Positions 1-6,236 of a stretch of DNA of 7,403 bases are shown here, piece after piece. The position numbers and the translations under genes were made by a program. Location of the stretch: the NCBI GenBank assembly GCA_019314185.1, contig JAFCZU010000146.1, forward strand, positions 1-7,403, written 5' to 3'. Position 1 is the stretch's first letter; the number at the start of each line of letters is the position of its first letter. Source of the stretch: Deltaproteobacteria bacterium (GTDB taxonomy: Bacteria; Desulfobacterota; Desulfobacteria; Desulfobacterales; ETH-SRB1). The notes beneath the pieces are model-generated. The model made no database searches and was not told the origin of the DNA. It was given only the letters and a program-made list of their open reading frames with translations.

Positions 1-47
1 ATGTTCACGCCCATCCCCATGGTTCATATTCCCACGAACATGAGTAA
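1..47 (+). CDS. Possible 3' end of a plus-strand gene with a His-rich tail (partial)
   Basis: Reading from base 3, the frame gives the residues VHAHPHGSYSHEHE and then TAA at 45-47. Five of fourteen residues are histidine in an alternating pattern, as seen in the C-terminal metal-binding tails of some metal transporters and metallochaperones. Base composition falls from about balanced to strongly AT-rich just after the stop, as at a gene end. If real, this gene converges on the minus-strand operon and is unrelated to it. Against it, only 14 codons are visible, and frame 1 is also open from an ATG at base 1 to a TAG at 118-120 (39 codons). No family is assigned. Confidence 0.3.
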   Translation, partial: VHAHPHGSYSHEHE

Positions 48-59
48 CCACAGCTCAAG

Positions 60-97
60 CTTAAAGATATCAAAAATATATCAAACTATTCTTAAAG
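60..97. repeat. Nested short direct repeats (CTTAAAG and ATATCAAA)
   Basis: CTTAAAG occurs at 60-66 and again at 91-97. Between them ATATCAAA occurs at 67-74 and 78-85, an 11-bp offset, about one helical turn, which would place two protein subunits on the same DNA face. The 10-mer AATATATCAA at 75-84 recurs at 329-338 next to vsr. This could be a regulator site or simply AT-rich sequence; chance repeats are common at this composition. Confidence 0.3.
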
Positions 98-279
98 TCA
101 GTGAAATCAGAGATGAATAGCGGCTTATACGTAACAACCGGCAACCATGCTGCGTAAAAGACCCTCAATATGTGTTTGTAGCAGATATATTATTTTTTAA
201 TTTAAGCCAGGGCGTTTACTTGTTAAAAGGAGTAAAAGGGGAAAGTTTAAGCTCTATCTCATTAACTTTTTATTGCCTG

Positions 280-307
280 TTGACATGGAAAGACTCATAT
301 ATATTAT
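280..307 (+). promoter_or_regulatory. Sigma70-like promoter, plus strand
   Basis: TTGACA at 280-285 (6/6 consensus) is followed by a 16-bp spacer and TATTAT at 302-307 (5/6). It would start transcription near 314, running rightward antisense into vsr. The only plus-strand ORF beside it (ATG at 285, 29 codons, stop at 372-374) begins inside the -35 box and has no ribosome site, so the promoter would more likely make a non-coding antisense RNA. Consensus matching only. Confidence 0.35.
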
Positions 308-330
308 GTCATTTTTTACAATCTTGTCAA
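303..330 (-). promoter_or_regulatory. Sigma70-like promoter, minus strand
   Basis: On the minus strand TTGACA (330-325, 6/6) is followed by a 16-bp spacer and CATAAT (308-303, 5/6). It points leftward, away from vsr, into a stretch with no recognisable gene. Its -10 box almost coincides with that of the plus-strand promoter at 280-307, so the two could not be occupied together. It could make a short RNA or read towards a gene beyond the left edge. Confidence 0.35.
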
Positions 331-331
331 T

Positions 332-354
332 ATATCAATACCCGTCCTTGATAT
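332..354. repeat. Small inverted repeat downstream of vsr
   Basis: ATATCAA (332-338) and TTGATAT (348-354) form a perfect 7-bp inverted repeat around 9 nt. The stem is AT-rich and no T-run follows it on either strand, so it does not qualify as an intrinsic terminator. An operator-type protein site is possible because ATATCAA recurs elsewhere in the same intergenic region. Confidence 0.35.
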
Positions 355-368
355 TCCCCCAAATATTT

Positions 369-830
369 TCATAGTGTCTTCCGACCGGAAAGTTCAATTC
401 GCTTTGATTGTCCTTCAATTATCCATTTCGAAAGTTTTTTTATGATGTTTTCCAAATCATCCTTTTTTTTGGTCCCACATTCCCAGACTACCGCTATTCG
501 CCATCCTTGTTTAGTGAGATCAGATATATTTCTTTGATCCCGCACAACTGTTCCCTCGATTTTATTTTTCCAGAATTCATTTCGCGTGTCGGGTAGTTTG
601 GACTTTTTACATCCTTTATGATTATGCCAGAAACAACCGTGAACAAATATAATGGCATTATATTTTTTTAACACAATATCTGGCTTCCCCGGAAGATTTT
701 GACTATTAATTCTGAATCGGAAGCCTTGCCTATGTAAGTGAGAACGGATAAGCTTTTCCGGTTTAGTATTATATCCTCTGACTTCAGACATTGTTTTGCT
801 GCGTTGCTTGGGAGTCATAAAGTCAGTCAT
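369..830 (-). CDS. vsr: Very short patch repair (Vsr) mismatch endonuclease
   Basis: The enzyme nicks 5' of the T in T:G mismatches that arise when 5-methylcytosine deaminates, starting very-short-patch repair. From the ATG at 830 the protein has 153 residues, close to the 156 of E. coli Vsr. In that numbering the active-site residues fall exactly where they do in E. coli: Glu25, Asp51 (in GKPD), His64 and His69. The structural zinc ligands Cys66, His71, Cys74 and Cys118 are present in GCFWHNHKGC and VVWEC, with one extra residue before Cys74. An upstream TTG at 905 would add 25 residues unlike any Vsr, so I reject it. The ribosome site before 830 is weak. It is the last gene of the operon, 101 nt after the HNH gene, and its natural partner is the cytosine methylase that opens the operon. 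It looks intact. Confidence 0.93.
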   Translation of the reverse strand: MTDFMTPKQRSKTMSEVRGYNTKPEKLIRSHLHRQGFRFRINSQNLPGKPDIVLKKYNAIIFVHGCFWHNHKGCKKSKLPDTRNEFWKNKIEGTVVRDQRNISDLTKQGWRIAVVWECGTKKKDDLENIIKKLSKWIIEGQSKRIELSGRKTL

Positions 831-931
831 GATGATTATCGCTTTCGTTTCTCCCAACGTCGTAGGAGTATTCTTTATCCCCTTTAATTTCCGCTCTGCT
901 TGCAAAATGCAAAGGAGTTTTGTATGCCTTG
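831..931. other. 101-nt gap between the HNH gene and vsr
   Basis: All other junctions in this operon overlap, so this gap stands out. On the minus strand it contains purine-rich AAAGGGGATAAAGAA about 35-50 nt before the vsr ATG, too far to be its ribosome site, and a weak CAAAA/TTTTG stem. I see no consensus promoter or intrinsic terminator in it. It may be the seam where vsr was joined to a four-gene core. Confidence 0.5.
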
Positions 932-1690
932 CTACGCAACAAAAGCGTTGCGGTGTTCTTCCAATGCACGTGGGTCGGGTGCGAAGCGGTGGGGAAGCAT
1001 GAGTGTCACTCCTTCAAGCTTCGCAAAGTTTACCGCTTGGAACTCGGGGATGTCGCCCTTCTTCAAAAAGCTGGAAACCACAAGCCTGCAATCTTTGTCG
1101 AATGTAATCAAGTGGCGATCAAAGGCCTTGTCGTGAAGAGCATTTAAGCAAAGTCCGTTGGTTGGATCGGCGCGGCGATTTTCGTTTTCGTTCCACGGAA
1201 TGATATGGCTGGCAATCAGCAACTGAGGGACGGCTATCCCTGTCAAAGCGTAGCGATTTTCATAACTAGATAACACCGCATTGCGGAAAAAGGTTTGAAG
1301 CCGGCGTGTTTTTACCATCCGCTCAACCTCGGAAGGGCCTCTCGGTTGTTCAATCTCGGGAGCAGGTTTTCCTATGCCGGTGCCCCCCATCAAGGCCTCG
1401 AATGCAACTTCGCTCTTCTCTGCCATAGTCGACCAGTTATCTTGGAATTCCGACCATACCTTGCGGTCAAGTTTGCTGCTATTGGGAAGCCCTCCTACTC
1501 CGCGAGCCTGATGGCGAGGATCAAGTGATGCGATGTTTCCGAGTTTCCGAGAAATAGAACCTGCGGTTCTATCCATTTTACTGGCAACCTCATTGACGAG
1601 CTTATTTCTGCTGTTACATTGTCCAAAGGACAGACGGCAATAGAGGTTCATTGCAATCAGCAATTCATGCTCGGTCCAATTCATCCTCAT
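932..1690 (-). CDS. HNH endonuclease with N-terminal helical DNA-binding domain
   Basis: Probable DNA-cleaving effector, 252 residues. The C-terminal nuclease (about 145-200) is of the HNH_2 type: YALTGI, then ASHIIPW with His162, NGL with Asn178, and LHDKAFDRHLITF with His186, Asp187 and Asp191. His162, Asn178 and His186 are the expected H-N-H residues for metal binding and catalysis. The usual cysteine before the TGI motif is alanine, so no zinc knuckle is seen. The N-terminal part (about 4-60: WTEHELLIAMNLY, then TAGSISRKLGNIASLDP) looks like the helical DNA-binding segment often fused to HNH_2 nucleases. A Pro-rich linker follows at 108-120. The ATG at 1690 overlaps the receiver-gene stop as ATGA (4 nt); a second in-frame ATG lies at 1684. 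Codon use is visibly GC-richer than in its neighbours. Whether it cuts unmodified or modified DNA cannot be read here. Confidence 0.88.
   Translation of the reverse strand: MRMNWTEHELLIAMNLYCRLSFGQCNSRNKLVNEVASKMDRTAGSISRKLGNIASLDPRHQARGVGGLPNSSKLDRKVWSEFQDNWSTMAEKSEVAFEALMGGTGIGKPAPEIEQPRGPSEVERMVKTRRLQTFFRNAVLSSYENRYALTGIAVPQLLIASHIIPWNENENRRADPTNGLCLNALHDKAFDRHLITFDKDCRLVVSSFLKKGDIPEFQAVNFAKLEGVTLMLPHRFAPDPRALEEHRNAFVA
935..952 (-). repeat. Short GC-rich hairpin at the 3' end of the HNH gene
   Basis: CGCAAC (935-940) and GTTGCG (947-952) form a perfect 6-bp inverted repeat with a 6-nt loop, ending next to the TAG stop (932-934). No T-run follows on the minus strand, so it is not a canonical terminator. 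It could slow RNA decay or partly insulate vsr. A stem of this length could also be chance. Confidence 0.3.
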
Positions 1691-3285
1691 TTTTTCTTTT
1701 CAAAACCACTTTTACGTAGCCATTGCGATGGGTTGGTTCCAACCCGTGCAGTTGTTGCCGCGAAATCATTTAATATCTTTTGTGCTATTTCGTCTTTTAG
1801 TTCTGCTATGAACTGAAATCGCAGTTTTTCGGTAGAAAGGAAGATCCATTTCCCGTTGAGCCGTTGAGGATAGATTTGGCTCTTGTCTGCCTTTGCCGAT
1901 TTAAATTCAATTATTCGGCAATGTTGAGGGTGAACTAAAATATGGCAGAACTTTTCAGTATCATCATCACCTAACATAGGTAGTGTTGCTTCTCCGCCGA
2001 TGCCTGGTAGAATGGGTAGCAGTGGAAACTTGTTTGATTCTCCCTTAAGCCTTATAGAGTCACACTTTGGCTGTATACATAACCAAAGGGTCTTACCTTT
2101 AAGTTGTTGCAAGACAATTCCCATAGTGAGATAGGGCGAACTGTTTTGATATCGTGTTTTTAGAACTGACAATCTAGATAAATCTATATCACATGTTGAT
2201 GAAGTTTTCTCATCTCCTGACAGTAGATGAGAAAACTTCTGATAAACCTTTTTTTTGCCTCCTGTGAAGTTCTGGATATCAGTATTCTGGCTTCCAACTT
2301 TTAGACAGTTTAAAATAGTTTCCCGGCTCAGCGTTCCGCTGGGACAAGTAAATTTGTGTTCCTTTTGATAGTTTTCCAATATCCACTTCTTTATTTCAGA
2401 AAATGAGGCATTCGAGCCGATGCAGTCATAACTTGATAAAATGGATTTTATCTCTTCTGCAATGAATGTCTCTAAATGAATGGCCGCGTCATCAGGCTTT
2501 GGCAAGCTGGCCCGGTGCGTTAAATATGCGTAGTCGAGATTTCTATTAAATAGGGATATTAAATGATGGGTTGACTGCCGTATGGCCGTTATGGCAGACA
2601 AGGCTGTATTCGGCAAGATACCGGAAATAGACTCTGAAAAACAGGCTACTAATCTTTCTGGAAGACCACCTTCATCCACCGCATTACCTTGAAAGTTCTT
2701 CGCTATCCCTCGAAAGTCTTTTGCATAAATTGTAATAACGACCGATTGGCATACAAGCTGCAATCCATTATGTTCGATCTTGAGGTTTTTTTTATGGACT
2801 TTTTTAACGTGGGTAACCACTTTTTGTGAGATTTCGGCTAAATCCAGATGCGCCGTATAGATTGTCAACAATCTGTATCTCTGCGGATTAGAAAAATCAT
2901 CTCCCAGTAAGGAAGATATTAGCTTTAGAGCATTATCTCCTGATTTTTCTTCCTCCATCTCCCAGTCAATAATTACAATGTCGGCAAATTTTGCAGTGTT
3001 ATTAAATGAAGCGGAATTCAGGTTAAAATCAGTGAACTCCAGTGCCGAGCATATAATCCCACAATCTGCAAAACTGTTAATTAAGACTTTGGTATCGAGA
3101 TAACGTTCTTTTTTTGAGGAAGATTTTTGTATTTCTCTGTGAGACTGTTTACCTCTTTTTGGCATCTGTGCGACGACGGGAACTGAAGTTGAAGGCTTAT
3201 GAAATGCTCTGTCGTCAACAATTACAGCTGTTTGCAGAAAATCTCGACTAACCTGCAAAGATTTTTCGGAGAAGTCGCGCATCAC
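1687..3285 (-). CDS. Receiver-domain protein with uncharacterised C-terminal region
   Basis: Likely phosphoacceptor partner of the kinase-like ATPase encoded just upstream. The N-terminus (about 15-165) is an atypical receiver domain: AVIVDD gives the acidic pair Asp24/Asp25, ADIVIIDWEM the phosphoacceptor Asp107, and LLTIYTA the switch Thr144. The distance from Asp25 to Asp107 is 82 residues, against about 44 in CheY, because of a Lys/Ser-rich insert around 36-62. The middle (165-350) looks mainly helical. The C-terminal part (about 365-532) has the marks WLCIQPKCDS (401-410), FPLLPILPG (420-428) and RVGTNPSQWLRK (514-525), and no known DNA-binding or nuclease motif that I can see. It resembles the 'response receiver domain' proteins found beside GHKL ATPases in defence loci. 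Translation starts at GTG 3285 or ATG 3282, both served by AGGAGG. Its stop overlaps the HNH start. Confidence 0.8.
   Translation of the reverse strand: MMRDFSEKSLQVSRDFLQTAVIVDDRAFHKPSTSVPVVAQMPKRGKQSHREIQKSSSKKERYLDTKVLINSFADCGIICSALEFTDFNLNSASFNNTAKFADIVIIDWEMEEEKSGDNALKLISSLLGDDFSNPQRYRLLTIYTAHLDLAEISQKVVTHVKKVHKKNLKIEHNGLQLVCQSVVITIYAKDFRGIAKNFQGNAVDEGGLPERLVACFSESISGILPNTALSAITAIRQSTHHLISLFNRNLDYAYLTHRASLPKPDDAAIHLETFIAEEIKSILSSYDCIGSNASFSEIKKWILENYQKEHKFTCPSGTLSRETILNCLKVGSQNTDIQNFTGGKKKVYQKFSHLLSGDEKTSSTCDIDLSRLSVLKTRYQNSSPYLTMGIVLQQLKGKTLWLCIQPKCDSIRLKGESNKFPLLPILPGIGGEATLPMLGDDDTEKFCHILVHPQHCRIIEFKSAKADKSQIYPQRLNGKWIFLSTEKLRFQFIAELKDEIAQKILNDFAATTARVGTNPSQWLRKSGFEKKK
2201..2239. repeat. 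Perfect 15-bp inverted repeat inside the receiver gene
   Basis: GAAGTTTTCTCATCT (2201-2215) and AGATGAGAAAACTTC (2225-2239) are exact reverse complements around the 9-nt loop CCTGACAGT. On the coding strand the hairpin spans the codons for KFSHLLSGDEKTS (about residues 350-362), just before the C-terminal part. No T-run follows, so it is not a classic terminator. In mRNA it would form a stable stem that could pause ribosomes, protect RNA ends or reduce downstream expression; as DNA it could be a dimeric protein site. Confidence 0.85.
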
Positions 3286-6236
3286 TATTCAGCCTCCTCT
3301 TGGAAGGGTGCAATCCTGAAGGTTGCTCCTTCATCGTTCCCATGATCAAGAGTTAGCGTGTAGCCGACCCTCTGAAGCACATTGCGGGATATATGCAGGC
3401 CCATGCCACGACCACCTGGCTTTCTCGTAAAACCCAGTTCAAAAATTGATTCACTGTCTCGCTCTGAAATGCCCGGTCCGGTATCACTTATGAGCATGTC
3501 ATCGCCATCAATTCCCAATTGTATGGTTTTTTCTGATGTCCGATTTTTCAGCCAAAATATGGCATTATCCGCGAGATTTACAAAAACAGGATAAAATGAA
3601 GATGGGTATCCGGTGAGTGTTTTCTTTAAAAAGGCTTTGCTTGATTTGATTTCAATACCATGACGTTTTAAGCGTTCTCCGAACAGATCGTTTAAGTATT
3701 TGTTGATATCCGCTCCGTCAAATTCTGTCTCCGTTCTATACAACCTCCGATGGAGGGGAGTAAACAGTGTCAGGTAACTATCCAGATGGTCGAAGCTGGC
3801 TCGAATTCCAGAGTAAACATCCTCCATGCCTTCGTTCAGGTCGGCCCATGCCTTTAGTTCACGGAGGCGATTTCTTACCCCACGGATGCTGCTATTAAAC
3901 TCATGATTAATCACTTCGATAGCCATGCCCATTTGGGTGAGTTGAAGATCTGCATCAGCGGCTTCTTCCAGCGTAACGACCTTTTGTTCCAGTGCCTCCA
4001 ATTGATCGAGTTGGGTGATATCTTCGTCAAGACGTATTGCTTCTAACTGATTTCTGATCCCAATCAGGAATTGTCCTTCTCGGTTTGTAACTGCTTCAAT
4101 TTTTTGTTCCAGCCGGGTTCGCTTTTTAACAATTTCCTCATCAGGAAATTCAGTAATGTTCAGGCTGTTGAATTCACTGAGCACTCTGTCGATTTCATCC
4201 TTAACATTTGTGATGCTTTGAGAAATAGCCTGCCTTGTTTCTATGGCTACAGTGTCCAACGATTCCCGTGTTTTTTTCTTTTCCGTATTTGTGGTTGCCG
4301 TTGCTTCCTTTTGGAGTGCCTTCAAAGCGTTCTCAATCCTTAACCGCCGATCAAGTTCAAGTCTCGCTTCTTGTGCCGCGAGGGTTATTTCCTGTTCGAT
4401 GGTTGCTTGAATAGGCTGAAAAACTTTCTCTTGAAGACCGATGAAAGCGTTTTGATAGTCATCCCAGTCTTTCAACATTTTTTTGGATAAGCCGATTTTA
4501 GGTTTTGTAACCTTATAATTTGAAATAAGTTCTCGGAGTTGCTGAACCGATTGTTCCTCTATCATAAGAAACTCACGAGCAGCCTGATGTGGGTTTTCTA
4601 TTTCTCTCGCTATATTTAATTGTTCGGTCAGCTTTTCGGTGATCTTTATAGCGTCTTTCTCTGGTGCAGATTCATCGTATAAGCAGAAGAACTCTTCGAG
4701 TTCGGTTTCAAGTTTTTCTTTTCTTACGCGAGCCTGTTTGGCTCGCCTTTCTTCTGCTTTTTGCAATTTGTTGAGGTACGCTCTCTTATCGGTGAATTTA
4801 TCCGCTTTAGCACCACCTTCTCGGAAGAAGTCCGCAGCCAATTGAACGAAAAAGTTTTCTAGGATACTCTTTAACTGCCGGTATGCTTTATTTTCTCTAA
4901 AACCTTCTCTCCCTGCCTTTTCCTTTAATAAAGGATTATCAATGCTTGCGATCTCTACTGCCCCAAAGATACGGCGATGAGAGTAATGGTAATATGCTGC
5001 GTGCTTTGTTCGACGATACTCAATTCCCACCCAATCATAATCCGTGTCCCCATATGGCAGCATACGTATTCCATTTTTGAACACATACAAGCCTCCCAGC
5101 CGATTCATCTTTCCGGTGAGCAGTGTCCAATCTTCCATGGGGATCGTGGTGTCGCGCAATACCCCTTGCACGTCAGCGAATGCAATTTTGAATGATCCGC
5201 ATTTAGTTGGCAGGCCTTGGCTCTTTTGCCACGGGACAACATGGTTTTTAAACTCTTCACCGTAAATGGAAATGATTCCTTTAAACTGTCCATATTTGTC
5301 AAATTCACCGACAATATTGTGATCAGCATTAATGAATTCGTTGGGTGTAAAGAAGCGATCCTTGTCAATCAGATCATCAAATACAGTTTCTGTTTTATAA
5401 TCACGAAACGCGGCTGTGATGACAGGTGCTTCATGATTTGGAGTCATGGTGTTGGTAAATCCGAGCAAAGATTTTTCCAAAGGAGATGCTTTGTCACTCG
5501 AACTATTGTCAATATCATCTACCAACAACTCTGTTGCCTGTTTAATAATAAAGTGCGTTCCTACACCATCTTCTTTCAGCGATAAGTAGTCTGTATTTTT
5601 CAGGTAGGAATTAATTTCTATCGGGTCAACAGAGAATGCTTTTAGTTCAGATTCAATACGTTGCTGAAGTTCCTTATATTCTTTGCCGATGTGTTGCAGA
5701 TTTATCCTGAATTCATTAACCATCTCATGGATATCTTCCTCAGTTGGCAAATTGCCATCGAAAAACTCCCTTATAGGAATTTCTATATCCTCAAGGTTTA
5801 TTCCGGGTACTTCGAAGATTCCCCAGTTTAGAAATGCAGCTACTAAATTATGCAATTCACCAGAACGCTTTGCTCGGGTCAGTACAAGAACTTGTGGACC
5901 GATAATAGCGATAGAAAGGCGTCCGATACCTTTTTCTCCAAGCATGGTACGTGGCATTTTGGATGCGTCCGGAAGCGGCAAAGGCATAACTTTTGAGTTT
6001 AGCTTGCTTTCTGTACCTATGGTTAGCCAGCGGTCTTCAAATTCTTTCCGCGTCATTCCCATGCCATCATCTCGCAATACAAAAAGCCGGTCGGATCTGA
6101 AAAAGTCGATCTCTACGTAATCAGCATAGGCGTCATGGGCGTTCTTGAATAGTTCACTGATTGCTGTGGGGATACCTGCAATTTGTTGACGTCCGAGCAT
6201 GTCAACCGCCCGTGCTCTGGTCTTAAATTTTGCCAT
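3285..6236 (-). CDS. Dual GHKL ATPase: MORC/Hsp90-type N-terminus and histidine-kinase-type C-terminus
   Basis: Probable sensor and signalling ATPase of the system, 983 residues, with no signal peptide or membrane segment, so cytoplasmic. The N-terminal GHKL fold (about 10-120) has an N-box with Glu28, Asn32 and Asp35 (ELFKNAHDAY), G1 DDGMGM (56-61) and G2 GEKGIGR (100-106). A transducer-like region follows to about 465, with GLYVFKNGIRMLPYG (382-396) and AGREGF (441-446), as in MORC/MutL-like ATPases. Residues 484-765 are charged and largely coiled coil. The C-terminus is kinase-like: INHEFNSSIRGVRNRL with His778 in H-box position (the usual Pro is Ser), N-box NLADNA (887-892), G1 DTGPGI (918-923), F-box FELGF (932-936) and G2 GRGMGL (942-947). 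The gene starts 14 nt inside the methylase gene, behind AGAGGGAG, and ends 1 nt into the receiver gene. Phosphotransfer to the receiver is inferred from the residues and gene order, not shown. A structural or SMC-like DNA-clamp role without kinase activity is the alternative. Confidence 0.87.
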   Translation of the reverse strand: MAKFKTRARAVDMLGRQQIAGIPTAISELFKNAHDAYADYVEIDFFRSDRLFVLRDDGMGMTRKEFEDRWLTIGTESKLNSKVMPLPLPDASKMPRTMLGEKGIGRLSIAIIGPQVLVLTRAKRSGELHNLVAAFLNWGIFEVPGINLEDIEIPIREFFDGNLPTEEDIHEMVNEFRINLQHIGKEYKELQQRIESELKAFSVDPIEINSYLKNTDYLSLKEDGVGTHFIIKQATELLVDDIDNSSSDKASPLEKSLLGFTNTMTPNHEAPVITAAFRDYKTETVFDDLIDKDRFFTPNEFINADHNIVGEFDKYGQFKGIISIYGEEFKNHVVPWQKSQGLPTKCGSFKIAFADVQGVLRDTTIPMEDWTLLTGKMNRLGGLYVFKNGIRMLPYGDTDYDWVGIEYRRTKHAAYYHYSHRRIFGAVEIASIDNPLLKEKAGREGFRENKAYRQLKSILENFFVQLAADFFREGGAKADKFTDKRAYLNKLQKAEERRAKQARVRKEKLETELEEFFCLYDESAPEKDAIKITEKLTEQLNIAREIENPHQAAREFLMIEEQSVQQLRELISNYKVTKPKIGLSKKMLKDWDDYQNAFIGLQEKVFQPIQATIEQEITLAAQEARLELDRRLRIENALKALQKEATATTNTEKKKTRESLDTVAIETRQAISQSITNVKDEIDRVLSEFNSLNITEFPDEEIVKKRTRLEQKIEAVTNREGQFLIGIRNQLEAIRLDEDITQLDQLEALEQKVVTLEEAADADLQLTQMGMAIEVINHEFNSSIRGVRNRLRELKAWADLNEGMEDVYSGIRASFDHLDSYLTLFTPLHRRLYRTETEFDGADINKYLNDLFGERLKRHGIEIKSSKAFLKKTLTGYPSSFYPVFVNLADNAIFWLKNRTSEKTIQLGIDGDDMLISDTGPGISERDSESIFELGFTRKPGGRGMGLHISRNVLQRVGYTLTLDHGNDEGATFRIAPFQEEAE
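3294..3299 (-). promoter_or_regulatory. Shine-Dalgarno of the receiver gene
   Basis: AGGAGG on the minus strand lies 8 nt before GTG 3285 and 11 nt before ATG 3282. The 8-nt spacing favours the GTG, which shares its first base with the TAG stop of the ATPase gene (1-nt overlap). The ATG three bases later is the alternative start. The site lies inside the last codons of the ATPase gene, so terminating ribosomes would be placed to reinitiate. Confidence 0.7.
4131..4150. repeat. 8-bp inverted repeat with 4-nt loop inside the ATPase gene
   Basis: AATTTCCT (4131-4138) and AGGAAATT (4143-4150) are perfect reverse complements around CATC. It lies in the coiled-coil coding part (residues EFPDEEI). 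One such short hairpin in a 3-kb gene can be chance. Confidence 0.6.

Larger units (their letters stand above)
48..368. other. AT-rich intergenic region left of vsr
   Basis: This 321-bp stretch has no convincing gene. It holds recurring ATATCAA motifs (67-74, 78-85, 332-338, and inverted at 348-354), a direct repeat CTTAAAG (60-66 and 91-97), and promoter-like boxes on both strands between 280 and 330. I looked for a GC-rich stem followed by a T-run downstream of vsr and found none, so the end of the operon transcript is not defined by an obvious intrinsic terminator. A purine-rich stretch at 226-245 (AAAAGGAGTAAAAGGGGAAA) resembles a ribosome binding site but no start codon follows at a suitable distance. 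Confidence 0.6.

Noticed and set aside
1..120. 39-codon frame-1 ORF from ATG at base 1
   Set aside because: It starts exactly at the window edge, has no family resemblance and runs into AT-rich DNA. The His-rich frame is the better, still weak, candidate.
332..354. Intrinsic terminator for the operon
   Set aside because: The stem is AT-rich and no T-run follows it on the minus strand.
285..374. 29-codon hydrophobic plus-strand ORF (starts MERLIYIMSFF)
   Set aside because: Its ATG overlaps the -35 box of the only nearby promoter, it has no ribosome site and it runs into the end of vsr. It is possible as a small peptide but unsupported.
831..905. 25-residue N-terminal extension of Vsr from TTG 905
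   Set aside because: The extra residues do not resemble Vsr, and the ATG at 830 puts every catalytic residue at the E. coli numbering.
5217..5585. 122-codon open frame on the plus strand
   Set aside because: It is antisense to the ATPase gene and its translation is low-complexity and Phe/Ile/Cys-rich, typical of a shadow frame.
5683..6120. 145-codon open frame on the plus strand
   Set aside because: It lies wholly antisense to the N-terminal ATPase region, whose motifs are intact. It has no ribosome site and no family resemblance.
3285..6236. Annotating the ATPase simply as MutL, Hsp90 or a gyrase B
   Set aside because: Only the N-terminal GHKL motifs match those families. The coiled coil and histidine-kinase-like C-terminus do not belong to any of them.
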